DNA of 64,000 nucleotides from Paraburkholderia sp. ZP32-5 (GTDB lineage: Bacteria; Pseudomonadota; Gammaproteobacteria; Burkholderiales; Burkholderiaceae), in NCBI RefSeq assembly GCF_021390495.1, contig NZ_JAJEJP010000002.1, positions 2,418,001 through 2,482,000 of the forward strand, written 5' to 3'. The position numbers and the translations under genes are program-made. The notes under the pieces are model-generated. The model was not told where the DNA came from and searched no databases. It saw only the letters and a program-made list of their open reading frames with translations. Position 1 is the first letter of the stretch; the number at the start of each line of letters is the position of its first letter. Shown here piece after piece: positions 52,157 through 61,325 of this stretch.

Positions 52157-53638
52157 CTAATTCCGAACATAAAACGAATCGACGCGCAGCACGGTATCGA
52201 AAATTACCGCTTGCCGTGAACCGCGAGAATAGCTCGGCCAGTCTGGAAGACCCTCTCCGTTCGGGTCGCCTCGCTCGACAAAATTCAATACCGCCGCCTG
52301 AAACGCCTGAGCGACCGCGCGTGCGCCAGTCAGATCGAGATCGCGCAGCATTGCGGCATCCGACCAGTCTTCGAAGTTGTCGAACAGGAACGGAAGCTCG
52401 AGACAATGACACGCTCCGACCCGATCTGCTTTCGATCGCCACGCGAACTCGTACATATAGCAGCGGCCGCCCAGGCTGACTAACGTGTCCGCCAGCCGCG
52501 CGGTGGGCTTGCGAAAGATCTGGTCGGAGACGAACTGAAGCAGATGCTCGTAGGCTCCCACGTCAGGATGTTCGCGACGCCATCCTGCGTAGACTGCGGC
52601 GCCTTCGGCGCCCAATACCGTCTCGAAGCGTCGGCTCGCGTCTGCATGCGTCGCGTCCAATACCGCCTTGTCGTGCGAAAAGAAGACGCCCATTTCATCC
52701 GGCAATGAGCCGATAAGGAGCGGCTTGCGAAACGAGCGCGCGGCCGCTGCCGCGATCATATCGGCAGGCAGAGAGTCGGATTGCAATGGCAGGAACGTCT
52801 CGGGAATATCCGCGAATACAGGTGTCGCGCGAGCGAGTAACGCCTGACCCTCCAGTAACTTTTCCAGCGGCAATTGCCGCAACGCTTCAATGTTGGCGGA
52901 AACGCCGAGTAATCGGCAATAGTGCCCGGCGAGCGCGGCGGCATCGTCGGGCGATTGCGGTGTGATCGATCCTGGGACACTCAGCAGAATCGCCTGCGCG
53001 AATAGATCGCTCGACTCGCTCCATGCCGACAGCGCCGCCGTGTACCACGCCCCCGCGGATTGTCCGCACAGCGTGATGCGCGACGCGTCTCCGCCAAATG
53101 CGGCGATGTTACTGTTGATCCAGAAAAGCGCCTGACGCAGATCGTGCAAAGCCATGCTGCCGGTCGTCTGACCGGGCAGATAGAGATTGCCGAGCGCACC
53201 CAGCCGATAGTTGACGCTCACCACGATCGCCCGCCCGCTGCGTGCGAGGTTATCGCCGTGATACCAGGCCAGCGGCGCGCCGCCAGTCAGCCAGCCGCCG
53301 CCGTGAATCCAGACCAGCACCGGCAGTTTCGCTTCGCGCCGCGACGGCGCCCAGATGTTGAGGCGGAACGCGTCTTCCGATTGATGGTTGAATTCCGGCG
53401 TCGTGCCCATCACCGCGGTGAGGCGGCTGGGCGTCTGCGGAAACACCGGACCAGGGTGGCTTGCATCGCGCACGCCCGTCCATGCGGCGGGCGGCTCCGG
53501 TAGCGAGAAGCGCCGCTTCGCACCGAGATCGGCGGCGTACGGAATGTCGAAGAACGCGTCGACACCATCAACGCGGGTTCCTGACAGCAAACCCTGTCGG
53601 CATTCAATCGTCACAGATGGATCGTGAATCGTCGGCAT
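52157..53638 (-). CDS. Type-B carboxylesterase
   Basis: A 493-residue carboxylesterase/lipase of the type-B (cholinesterase-like) family. The oxyanion HGGGW is at 112-116, nucleophile Ser194 is in LCGQSAGAW, and the catalytic His is in GACHCLELPFLF. There is no signal peptide, so it is probably cytosolic. It follows the AAHS carrier by 15 bp and is likely co-transcribed with it, suggesting hydrolysis of an imported aromatic ester. The position of the catalytic acid was not assigned. Confidence 0.9.
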   Translation of the reverse strand: MPTIHDPSVTIECRQGLLSGTRVDGVDAFFDIPYAADLGAKRRFSLPEPPAAWTGVRDASHPGPVFPQTPSRLTAVMGTTPEFNHQSEDAFRLNIWAPSRREAKLPVLVWIHGGGWLTGGAPLAWYHGDNLARSGRAIVVSVNYRLGALGNLYLPGQTTGSMALHDLRQALFWINSNIAAFGGDASRITLCGQSAGAWYTAALSAWSESSDLFAQAILLSVPGSITPQSPDDAAALAGHYCRLLGVSANIEALRQLPLEKLLEGQALLARATPVFADIPETFLPLQSDSLPADMIAAAAARSFRKPLLIGSLPDEMGVFFSHDKAVLDATHADASRRFETVLGAEGAAVYAGWRREHPDVGAYEHLLQFVSDQIFRKPTARLADTLVSLGGRCYMYEFAWRSKADRVGACHCLELPFLFDNFEDWSDAAMLRDLDLTGARAVAQAFQAAVLNFVERGDPNGEGLPDWPSYSRGSRQAVIFDTVLRVDSFYVRN

Positions 53639-53653
53639 GATTCTGGTCGCTCG

Positions 53654-55051
53654 CTAGTGGTGGGATTCCGCGCCCGTGAGCGAACGACTCGGCGCGCTGT
53701 CCATCTGGCACGACCCGACGTTGTCCGCGCTTCGGTTCAGTTCGCCGCGCATCCGCGCCATCGCCGCGCAGGCCAGCAGCAACGGCACGGAGAGAAGCAT
53801 GCAGACCGCGGAGAACGACGCGCTCGACGACACGATGACGCCGATCAGCGCGGAGCCCACGATCGAGCCGAGCCGGCCCATCGCAAGCGTCCATCCGCCA
53901 CCCGACGCACGCAACGAAGTCGGATAGAAGATTCCCGCGATCGTATTGATGCAGATGAGCGGACCGCCGACGGTCAGGCCGGCCAGAAACACGACGCCGG
54001 CATACCAGCTCTGCGACTCGAGGCCCCCCAACGCCATCATCGTCACCACGCCGCAACCAAATGCGCAAGCAACCACCGTGGCGACATTGAAGCGCCGCAC
54101 TGCCCACGCAAACAGCACCGCTCCGCCAAGCGCGCCGAACTGGAACATCGACGATAGCTGCGACGCGGCCACCATCGAAAGTCCCTGCAGCCGCATATGC
54201 GAGGGCAGCCAGCTACCGACCAGAAAGAACACCAGATATCCGCAGAATTCGGCGCTCCACGTGAGCAGCGTACCGAGGCGAAAGTCGCGAGACAGAAGAC
54301 CGACGCGCTTGCCGTCGACAGTGCTGGGTACTTCGCCGCCATACCCAACCCGAGACAGATCGATGCGCGGAAAGATTCTCGTCATCGCGCGCTGAATCGC
54401 TTCTCGCGGTTGCGCCCGTACCAGCATATGCCGGGGCGACTCCGGCACGCGCCACACGAACACCACCAGCACGACGAGCGGCAACGCGCCACTCAACGCA
54501 AGCATGCCGCGCCACCCTACCGCACCGATTAGTGCGGCCGTCGCGAAACCCGCGGCTGTCGCGCCGAGCAGGAAGCCGCAGAACGTCGCGGCGAGCATTG
54601 CGGAACGTGCTTTGTCCGAACAGTATTCCGCCACGAGCGCCGACATCACCGGCATTGCGGCGCCGACGCCGATGCCGGTGACGAAGCGCCATAAAACAAG
54701 CTGTGAAACCGATGTCGCCACACTCGAAGCGAGCGTCGTCACGCTAAACCACGCAATGGCCGCGGCACCGACCCATTTCCGGCCGAACCGGTCGGCCAGC
54801 ATGCCGCCGCCGACGGAACCCAGCAGAATTCCCGCCAGTCCGGTGCCGACCAGCGGAGCCAGCGCGACTCTCGGTAACGACCACTCGGCGGAAATAGCCG
54901 GTGCGATAAAGCCGACAATAGTCGTATCGAAGCCTTCGATCGCGGTGACCAGAAAACAGAGAATGAACACTGCCCACTGACATGCGCCGAACGGCACGGA
55001 ATTGAAAACGTCGTGAATAGACTGTGTTGCTGCCTGATGAGGCCGATTCAT
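53654..55051 (-). CDS. MFS aromatic-acid:H+ symporter (AAHS) type
   Basis: A 465-residue twelve-helix carrier. Helix 1 has the AAHS signature (TAIEGFDTTIVGFIAPAIS), loop 2-3 is GGMLADRFGRKWVG, helix 4-5 contains GIGVGAAMPVMSALVAEYCS, and the helix 10-11 signature is IFYPTSLRASGGGWTLAMGR. Family members import benzoate-like acids by proton symport. It lies between the porin (44 bp) and the carboxylesterase (15 bp), so this trio forms an uptake-and-hydrolysis unit near the dioxygenase cluster further right. Confidence 0.9.
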   Translation of the reverse strand: MNRPHQAATQSIHDVFNSVPFGACQWAVFILCFLVTAIEGFDTTIVGFIAPAISAEWSLPRVALAPLVGTGLAGILLGSVGGGMLADRFGRKWVGAAAIAWFSVTTLASSVATSVSQLVLWRFVTGIGVGAAMPVMSALVAEYCSDKARSAMLAATFCGFLLGATAAGFATAALIGAVGWRGMLALSGALPLVVLVVFVWRVPESPRHMLVRAQPREAIQRAMTRIFPRIDLSRVGYGGEVPSTVDGKRVGLLSRDFRLGTLLTWSAEFCGYLVFFLVGSWLPSHMRLQGLSMVAASQLSSMFQFGALGGAVLFAWAVRRFNVATVVACAFGCGVVTMMALGGLESQSWYAGVVFLAGLTVGGPLICINTIAGIFYPTSLRASGGGWTLAMGRLGSIVGSALIGVIVSSSASFSAVCMLLSVPLLLACAAMARMRGELNRSADNVGSCQMDSAPSRSLTGAESHH

Positions 55052-55095
55052 ATGAAACTCTCCGGGATGCCGCGGGAACGCCGGTGGCGGCCAGA

Positions 55096-56202
55096 TCAGA
55101 AACGATGCCGGATCGCGACGCGTACCGCGATCTGGGTCTGCGTCGACGACGGGGCCGGCAAATACGTGATGGCGGCCTGTTTTGCCGCGCCGCCGGCTTT
55201 CATATACACGCCGGACATGTACACGTCCGTGCGCTTGGACAATAGATAGTCCGCGTTGAGATCGATGGCGCGGTAATTCGGCGCCGCACCGCTGGCGTCG
55301 AGCTTGCCGTGCGTGTAGTCGAACGCAGCGCCGAGCTGCACATCAGGCCGCACGAACCATCCAACGTTAGCCTCGTAATTGTCGAAGTTCACATCGGCAC
55401 CGTCGAAGCCGTGAGCGAACTGCGTCGTCGTAAACTCGAAGCCGGTCGTAACCGTCCCGATCGCATACGACGCACCCGTGCCGATGACTCGCCAACTGCT
55501 CGCCGACGGTACATAGGCCGAGTAAATGATGTTCTTCGGCGCGAGACCGTCGAAACCCGCCTGCAGCGGATTCTTCATATACAGATACGCGGCTGCGACG
55601 TAAAGCGGCCCGCGCGTGTAACTCACGCCCGCCGACGAAGTGCTTTGCGCGGAAAACTGCCCCGGTTGGCCGCCGAAGCTATAGAGCCCGGCGAACGTGA
55701 TGCCGTACAGCGACGGACTCGTGTACTTCACCGAGTTGTTGATACGGACGCTGCCGCTCGTATTGTCGACATCGCCCGCATGCGCGAAATAGATACCCCA
55801 CTGCAGGCTCGCGTCGATTCGCGCCAGCATATCGACCACTGCGTCATACTGACGTCCCATCGTCAGCGAACCGTAACTGGACGAAAGACCCACATACGCC
55901 TGGCGGCCGAACAGCCGGCCGTTATTGCCAAGAGAACCAGTCGACGGATCGAAGCCGTTTTCCAGCACGAAGATCGCTTTGGTACCGCCGCCGAGATCTT
56001 CGGTGCCGCGCAAGCCCCAGCGCGAAGCAGATGCCACGCCGCTTTGCATCTGAAAGGCAGCGTGGCCGTTCTGGTTGTTCGAATAGGTGATGCCTTCATC
56101 CACGATGCCATACAACGTCACCGAGCTTTGCGCGGCACATACTACGGGGCCCGAAGCAACCGCAAAACCCAGTAACGCGAGAGGCACATACTTTTTTCTC
56201 AT
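55096..56202 (-). CDS. Gram-negative trimeric porin
   Basis: A 368-residue OmpC-like porin. The signal (MRKKYVPLALLGFAVASGPV) leads to QSSVTLYGIVDEG; GRLFGRQAYVGLSS and the C-terminal VRVAIRHRF are typical. GGAGA sits five bases before the ATG at 56200-56202, which decides the start over an ATG 29 codons upstream. It precedes the AAHS carrier and esterase and follows the LysR gene, all leftward, so it is probably the outer-membrane entry for the same substrate. Confidence 0.92.
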   Translation of the reverse strand: MRKKYVPLALLGFAVASGPVVCAAQSSVTLYGIVDEGITYSNNQNGHAAFQMQSGVASASRWGLRGTEDLGGGTKAIFVLENGFDPSTGSLGNNGRLFGRQAYVGLSSSYGSLTMGRQYDAVVDMLARIDASLQWGIYFAHAGDVDNTSGSVRINNSVKYTSPSLYGITFAGLYSFGGQPGQFSAQSTSSAGVSYTRGPLYVAAAYLYMKNPLQAGFDGLAPKNIIYSAYVPSASSWRVIGTGASYAIGTVTTGFEFTTTQFAHGFDGADVNFDNYEANVGWFVRPDVQLGAAFDYTHGKLDASGAAPNYRAIDLNADYLLSKRTDVYMSGVYMKAGGAAKQAAITYLPAPSSTQTQIAVRVAIRHRF

Positions 56203-56346
56203 CTCTGTCTCCAAACGCCGATTGACACGCCCTGATTTTTTTCCTGCGGCGGGCATGGGGAGACTGTAGATGTCCGGATCGAGAAACAATAATGAAAAAC
56301 TGGTGGGCTCACTTAACCAGATGGCAAAGTCGGCTCACACGCGTTG

Positions 56347-57288
56347 CTACTCCGCGGGCTCTGGCGCCGACGCGGCGGTCTCATCCACGAGCAGATCGAC
56401 GAACGTGTCGCGCAGACGGTCGATCACGCGTTCGCTTCGCCACATCGCGATTAACGGCCCCACGCTCACCGGCAGGTCGACGGGCACGATCGCAAGACGT
56501 CGCGCGCGCGTCTCCTCTCTGGCCACGCAGTGCGGCATCAACATGATGCAATCGGTCGACTGCACGAGGCGCACGTTGACCGGCATGGCCAGCGAAGTCA
56601 TCGGCGTCGCGGTGAGCGACAGGCGGGCTGCGGCGATCTCCATCTCGAGTTGCATTCTCACGATGTTCCGTTCGGGCGGCAGAATCCACGTGTAGGCCAT
56701 CAGACTCGCCAGATCGGGCGACTCGATCTTCAGCACCGGATGCCCGGTGCGCACGACGGCGACGATGCCATCCGGTCCGAGGCCTCTGACGGTGTGGTGC
56801 TGCTGCTGACTCGCGTACGGATAGCGGCCCACGATCACGTCGAGACTCCCCGCCTCCAGTTTCGGCACGAGGTCTTCCATGTTGCCGTCTTCGATCACCA
56901 GCGACAGACCTCTCGACGCATCGCGCAAACGGATCAGTGCGCGCGTGATCGGCTCCCATTGCGCGATCAGCGAAAACACGCCGACACGCAGCGTGCCGGC
57001 TTCGCCTCGCCGCACCGCTTCGAGCGCGTCGTACATCCGGTCCATGTCGGTCAGTACGTTCCGGCCGTACTGAATCAGCGCTTCGCCGGCGGGTGTCGGT
57101 TTCGTGCCGAACGGCGTGCGGTCGAACAGACGCTCGCCGATCACTTCCTCGACTTCGGCAAGCGCTTTCGAAATAGCGGGTTGGGTAATGTTCAGCGATT
57201 GTGCCGCGCGCAGCAGATTGCCCATGTTGGCAATCGCCAGCGTCACCTGAATGTGTCGTATCTTCAGGCGCGAACGAAGCGGATTCAT
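56347..57288 (-). CDS. LysR-family transcriptional regulator
   Basis: A 313-residue LysR regulator. The helix-turn-helix region is LKIRHIQVTLAIANMGNLLR, then SLNITQPAISKALAEVEEVI and LFDRTPFGTKPTPAGEALI, similar to the GalR/PcaQ/CbbR-like branch with RHxxxFLxV N-termini. The sensor domain (LRVGVFSLIAQW onward) is complete. It lies between the amidase (69 bp) and the porin, all on the same strand, so it may be read through from the catabolic cluster and regulate it. A GTG three codons upstream (57295-57297) is an alternative start. Confidence 0.88.
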   Translation of the reverse strand: MNPLRSRLKIRHIQVTLAIANMGNLLRAAQSLNITQPAISKALAEVEEVIGERLFDRTPFGTKPTPAGEALIQYGRNVLTDMDRMYDALEAVRRGEAGTLRVGVFSLIAQWEPITRALIRLRDASRGLSLVIEDGNMEDLVPKLEAGSLDVIVGRYPYASQQQHHTVRGLGPDGIVAVVRTGHPVLKIESPDLASLMAYTWILPPERNIVRMQLEMEIAAARLSLTATPMTSLAMPVNVRLVQSTDCIMLMPHCVAREETRARRLAIVPVDLPVSVGPLIAMWRSERVIDRLRDTFVDLLVDETAASAPEPAE

Positions 57289-57357
57289 ATCGATCACTCG
57301 CAGGAAGTCTTCGGGTGACGCCAGAATGACAAATTTCCTCGCGCTTTGCTATTCGCA

Positions 57358-58632
57358 CTAATCCACAGGTCGCAATAGTTCCCGCGCGCAAGCAAACAGC
57401 GTCCGCTCTTCGCCGGGTCGCCCGATCAATTGCAACGCAGTGAGCGGGCCGCCCCGATCGTCTCGCGCAGCCGGGATCGTTAGCACCGGCAATCCGGTCA
57501 GCGAGAACGGCCGGGTAAATAGACCCGCGGCATCGGCGGCTGTGACCTCGTTGCCGCCAAGCGTCACATGAGGCTCATCGAGTCCGAGCCCGTTCACCGG
57601 CGCAACAGGTGCGATGAGAACGTCGATCCCGTCGGCACTGAAGGTTTGGCGCACCGCGCGCCCGATACGATTCTGCGCATGCTTCGCGAGTTCGTAATCG
57701 GCGGTGCGGATCCGGGCTCCCGCCGCCAGCCGGCGTGCGACAGCGTCGCTATAAAGGCCGGGCTGGTCACGCAATCTCGCCCGATGATTCGCCGCCGCTT
57801 CGAACGCCGTCAGCCGCGACGCGGTAGCCAAACTCTCTTCGACATGCAGCAATTCGACTTCCGCGCTGCCGGGCCATTGGGACTGGATCTGAACCAGAGC
57901 TGCGCGCACAGGTGCGCTGCTCAGATCGCGATAGTCGCCCGCCGCCCATCCCAGCCTCAGCGTGTCGCGGTCCACCGACGGCAAACCAGCGGGGTCCAGC
58001 GCGAACCACACCGATGCGAGCGTATCCAGCGAGTCGGCGAGAATGCCCGCATGATCGAGGCTTTGCGCAAGCGGCATACTGCCCGCCAACGGCAAACGGC
58101 CATAGCTCGGCTTCAGTGAAAAGATGCCGCAAAAAGCGGCCGGCACCCGTACCGAACCGTTCGTGTCGGAGCCCACCGCAAACGGCACGATGCCCGCCGC
58201 CACCGCGGCCGCCGAACCGCTCGACGAGCCGCCGCTGACCCGTTCCCGATAGATCGGATTGAGTACCCGGCCGTGGTGCGGACTGTTGCCGAAAAAGCCA
58301 TACGCGTACTCGTCCATCTGCCCGATGCCGATCAGAATCGCGCCTGCGTCCGTCAACTCGCGCACGAGCTGGGCATCATCGGCGGCCACCGGCAAGCTGG
58401 CGTCTGCGGGTCCCCCCGCAAGGGTGCAAGCGCCCTTTACATCGAACAGACTCTTGACCACATACGGCAGCCCGGCAAGCGGCGGCACCGCGAACCCCGC
58501 CGCGATCCGGCGGTCCAGTTGCGCCGCCTGATCGAGCGCGCGGTCGCGCAATACATCGGACAAGCAGTTCCATTCATCGGCGCGGGCGCGATCGAGCGCC
58601 TGCTCGATTGCCTGCAGGATCGTTCCAGTCAT
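57358..58632 (-). CDS. Amidase-signature hydrolase, AtzE-like
   Basis: A 424-residue amidase-signature enzyme. The Ser-cisSer-Lys triad is visible: Lys60 in YVVKSLFDV, the cis-Ser in RVSGGSSSGSAAAVAAG, and nucleophile Ser160 in GSDTNGSVRVPAAFCG. TNGS replaces the common TGGS and recalls AtzE-type amidohydrolases. It should release ammonia from a carboxamide intermediate. It follows the YciI gene by 11 bp in a leftward catabolic operon. Two nearby ATGs (58632, 58638) are possible starts. The closest relative cannot be fixed without a search. Confidence 0.85.
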   Translation of the reverse strand: MTGTILQAIEQALDRARADEWNCLSDVLRDRALDQAAQLDRRIAAGFAVPPLAGLPYVVKSLFDVKGACTLAGGPADASLPVAADDAQLVRELTDAGAILIGIGQMDEYAYGFFGNSPHHGRVLNPIYRERVSGGSSSGSAAAVAAGIVPFAVGSDTNGSVRVPAAFCGIFSLKPSYGRLPLAGSMPLAQSLDHAGILADSLDTLASVWFALDPAGLPSVDRDTLRLGWAAGDYRDLSSAPVRAALVQIQSQWPGSAEVELLHVEESLATASRLTAFEAAANHRARLRDQPGLYSDAVARRLAAGARIRTADYELAKHAQNRIGRAVRQTFSADGIDVLIAPVAPVNGLGLDEPHVTLGGNEVTAADAAGLFTRPFSLTGLPVLTIPAARDDRGGPLTALQLIGRPGEERTLFACARELLRPVD

Positions 58633-58643
58633 CGCCATCCGAT

Positions 58644-58961
58644 CTAATTGCCGTCCACCGATTGCGGCGCCAACTCGGGACGCCATTGAGCACGGCGCAT
58701 CCTCGTAATGTCGACGCTTGCGTACAGTCCCGCGCGGCGAAAAGGCTCGTTCAACGAAAATGCTTCTGCTTCAGCGCGGCTTTTGACATTCAGAACGAGC
58801 GTGCTGCCGACTCGCGTGTCGCCCTCTTCGGCAAGCATCGCTCCACCGAGAACGATCACGCCCGCATGCTCGGCCAGATACGCGAGATGCGCGTCCTTAT
58901 ACGTCGCGCGAATCTGCGCCGACACGACCGGATCGTCCCGGCAATAAAGAATGTAGAGCAT
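58644..58961 (-). CDS. YciI-family protein
   Basis: A 105-residue YciI-fold protein with the family's N-terminal strand and following His (MLYILYCRDDPVV, then YKDAHLAYLAEHAG) and GSTLVLNVKSRAEAEAFSLN, NEPFRRAGLYASVDI. The His-Asp pair typical of the fold can be matched (KDAHL). Some members act as dehydrochlorinases or lactone/muconate-type lyases in aromatic breakdown. It is sandwiched between the dioxygenase-like cupin (3 bp) and the amidase (11 bp), implying a role in turning over the ring-fission product. Confidence 0.87.
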   Translation of the reverse strand: MLYILYCRDDPVVSAQIRATYKDAHLAYLAEHAGVIVLGGAMLAEEGDTRVGSTLVLNVKSRAEAEAFSLNEPFRRAGLYASVDITRMRRAQWRPELAPQSVDGN

Positions 58962-58964
58962 CGC

Positions 58965-59513
58965 TTATCTCCAGTCGTCGCCTTCCCATTGCGGCGTTTT
59001 CGTCGGATCGGGCAGCACCGTGGCGCATTGCTTGCAGGTCCGCAGATGCTCGTCGTCGTTGAATTCCTGAACGTAGCGCCTGAGATTCGTTTCGATGTCC
59101 TCGCACCAGAAATACACGCTATGCAGCATGTTTCCGCAGTTTTCGCAAAACCACGCAATGCCGTCTTCTTCGCCTTCCGCACGCGGCCGCTCGATCACCA
59201 CCCCCACGCTGCCCGGCGGACGACGCGGCGAGTGAAACACGTTCTTGGGCAAATGGAAAATCTCGCCTTCATTGATGCGATGCCGGATGACCTTACCGTC
59301 CTCGACGGTGTCGACGAAGATATGCCCGCTCAGTTGATAGAAGATTTCGTCCCACGGATCGATATGAAAATCGTTGCGCGCGTTCGGACCTTTGATGACC
59401 TGAAAGATGAAGTCGGTTTTCTTGAAGACCTCGCGATTGCCAATGGCGCCGAGCGAAGTCGGCAGATTCTCCTCCGTCCACGCTTCCAGATTAAATGCCT
59501 CAGGTATCTTCAT
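58965..59513 (-). CDS. 3-Hydroxyanthranilate 3,4-dioxygenase-like cupin
   Basis: A 182-residue cupin with the full set of residues known for bacterial 3-hydroxyanthranilate dioxygenase: iron ligands His50, Glu56 and His94; substrate residues Arg46, Arg98 and Glu108; and a second rubredoxin-like iron site with Cys123, Cys126, Cys160 and Cys163. GPNARNDFHID is the signature stretch. It would open an ortho-aminophenol or related ring with O2. The ATG at 59511-59513 follows AGGAG and aligns numbering with the known enzyme. No 2-amino-3-carboxymuconate semialdehyde decarboxylase follows; neighbours suggest a modified substrate such as an amide or analogue. Confidence 0.88.
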   Translation of the reverse strand: MKIPEAFNLEAWTEENLPTSLGAIGNREVFKKTDFIFQVIKGPNARNDFHIDPWDEIFYQLSGHIFVDTVEDGKVIRHRINEGEIFHLPKNVFHSPRRPPGSVGVVIERPRAEGEEDGIAWFCENCGNMLHSVYFWCEDIETNLRRYVQEFNDDEHLRTCKQCATVLPDPTKTPQWEGDDWR

Positions 59514-59553
59514 GTTCTGCTCCTGCATGATGATTTGAATCGATGTGCCGGCG

Positions 59554-60633
59554 CTATGCCGACAGTGCGCCTGTATACGCCCGGGTAAGGAGCGCGCGAA
59601 CGTCGCAGGTATTGACGGGTCGCGGGTTCGCCACAGGCGTTTCCAGAACCTTTTGCGCCACTTCCGGTATCTGTTCGATCGTCAGACCCAATTCCCGAAG
59701 CGACCTGGGTGCACCGTGCAGCGCGGAAAATCCGGCAAGGCCTCCGGCGAAAGTCTGTTCGGGGAACAGGTCGGCGAGCGGTGCCAAAGCCGCCGCATGA
59801 TCGAAGTTCCATTCGACCGAATACGGCAAAAGCACGGTATGAGTCTGCGCATGCGGAAGGCCGAAGGCGCCGCCGAGGACGTGGCAGATGCGGTGATGCA
59901 ATCCCATCCCCACCTGCGATAACACTTCGCCGCAAAGCCAGGAGCCGGTCAGGCAAAGCTGCGCCGCATGATCGGAGGATTGCTGCGATGCCGCCCACTC
60001 CCGCAGCCCGCCGATCATCTTTCGAATTCCTGTTTCAGCCAGAGCATGTGTGAGCGGATTAGCCTGCGGCGCATAGAGCGCTTCGATTGCGTGAGCCACC
60101 GCATTGATGCCGCTGCATACCGCGACATCGAGTGGCAGGCTCCGAAGTAGCGAGTGATCGTAGATGACCGTTTTCGGCAGCACCGCGGGATTTCTCACGG
60201 TCTGCTTTGCGCCGTTCGCCGTCAGGCCGAAATTCCACGTGACTTCGGAACCGGAAAAATTGGTTGGTACTGCAATAATCGGAAGACCCAGACGATCGCT
60301 AACCGCTTTCGCGGTATCGAGCGAAGAACCGCCGCCGAACGCAAGGAGTCCATCGGCGTCGCAATTTCGCGCTGCATCGGTCGCATTGATCACACTGGCT
60401 TCGGGTACGTGCGAGACGATGCCGGTGAAACGGTCCGCGATCAGACGCTGCACGGCGTCGCCCGCGACGGCATCGAAACGGCGTGCCAGCTCTTCAGAAC
60501 TCAGCAGCAGAAACCGCCGAATACCCACCGAAGTAAGCTCGTCCGCCAGCACTTCGGCAAACGGTGAGCACCAAACGATGCGATGCTCGAACAGATCGAT
60601 TGCGAAATTGGCAGCGCTCGCGCTATCGGCCAT
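59554..60633 (-). CDS. Maleylacetate-reductase-like iron-type alcohol dehydrogenase
   Basis: A 359-residue member of the iron-containing alcohol dehydrogenase superfamily, closest in pattern to maleylacetate reductases. It has the NAD-binding GGGSSLDTAKA, IAVPTNFSGSEVTW, and the metal-region-like GLHHRICHVLGGAFGLPHAQ near the middle. Maleylacetate reductase turns maleylacetate into 3-oxoadipate with NAD(P)H. Its start overlaps the end of the upstream YciI gene by 11 bp, so they are coupled. It lies 40 bp before the dioxygenase-like cupin. Confidence 0.86.
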   Translation of the reverse strand: MADSASAANFAIDLFEHRIVWCSPFAEVLADELTSVGIRRFLLLSSEELARRFDAVAGDAVQRLIADRFTGIVSHVPEASVINATDAARNCDADGLLAFGGGSSLDTAKAVSDRLGLPIIAVPTNFSGSEVTWNFGLTANGAKQTVRNPAVLPKTVIYDHSLLRSLPLDVAVCSGINAVAHAIEALYAPQANPLTHALAETGIRKMIGGLREWAASQQSSDHAAQLCLTGSWLCGEVLSQVGMGLHHRICHVLGGAFGLPHAQTHTVLLPYSVEWNFDHAAALAPLADLFPEQTFAGGLAGFSALHGAPRSLRELGLTIEQIPEVAQKVLETPVANPRPVNTCDVRALLTRAYTGALSA

Positions 60634-60913
60634 ACGACCACCCCCATCGCTCGAGCGAGGCAATCGCGAACAGCCCGGCGCGATAGAACGGTTCGTCGCC
60701 AAGCCATGCATCCACTTGCGGCTTCGAACCGGCTTCGAGAATCAGGCAGGTGCCGATAACCCGATCTTCGGCGTCATATAGCGGGCCTCCATGAACCATC
60801 GTCACCGGCGCGGGCCGGCGAACGTACTCGCGATGCGCGTCGATCAGCACGTCGCGCATTCGCTGCGACTCGGCGTGATCGATGCCGCGAAATACGAAGA
60901 AAAACTTATCCAA
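60623..60913 (-). CDS. YciI-family protein, second copy, TTG start
   Basis: A 96-residue YciI-fold protein with FVFRGIDHAESQRMRDVLID, the family His in AHREYV, DRVIGTCLILEAGSKPQVDA and GDEPFYRAGLFAIASLE. It is only distantly similar to the copy at 58644. The start codon is TTG at 60911-60913, supported by GGAG six bases upstream. It overlaps the maleylacetate-reductase-like gene by 11 bp. Two YciI proteins in one operon suggest two successive lyase- or isomerase-type steps, or a mixed oligomer. Confidence 0.82.
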   Translation of the reverse strand: MDKFFFVFRGIDHAESQRMRDVLIDAHREYVRRPAPVTMVHGGPLYDAEDRVIGTCLILEAGSKPQVDAWLGDEPFYRAGLFAIASLERWGWSYGR

Positions 60914-61325
60914 TTGAAACTCCGCTGATGTCGCTCGCGGCGCGATCGGGTGGACCCCGGTCGCTCGGCCAGAGGTGACTATCGACGCCAGTATCGTGAC
61001 GGGACCCGCCGAAGTCGAATGAATTTGTCCTCCGCCGGCTTGCCACTTCGGTTAAGTCTTCCGATACGAATGGCGCGAGAGTCGCCCGTGTCACAGGGGG
61101 TACGCACACGCCTTGGGCGTGTTACCCCGCTGCTGGACATGCTTGAGATTTTGTCACCGACGCTCTGGAGAGCCAGTGCGAAGCCATTGCCGCCGTTATT
61201 CGTATCGGTCAGTTATCAGACCATCTTGTTCGGGCGTTACTCGAAGCAACGCCAGGGCAACGACGCTTTTGGGCGGTACGCCAGATTTGGCGAAGGGCGG
61301 GTAGTGGGGGAAACGGGATTTCAAA
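60914..61325. other. Gene-free stretch with a long hairpin, splits the catabolic cluster
   Basis: 412 bp without a convincing gene between the maleate-isomerase-like and second YciI genes. A long imperfect hairpin at 61097-61128 has arms GGGGTA...ACACGCC, loop TTG, and GGCGTGT...TACCCC with a CGC bulge. It may terminate the right-hand operon or be an extragenic repeat. The left-hand operon must have its own promoter in 60914-61090; no consensus was found. Confidence 0.5.

Noticed and set aside
58965..59513. A standard kynurenine / 2-nitrobenzoate (nba) pathway
   Set aside because: The dioxygenase matches, but ACMS decarboxylase, aminomuconate deaminase and later steps are not in the cluster. 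The ACMSD-type gene at 12502 is 46 kb away with its own LysR.
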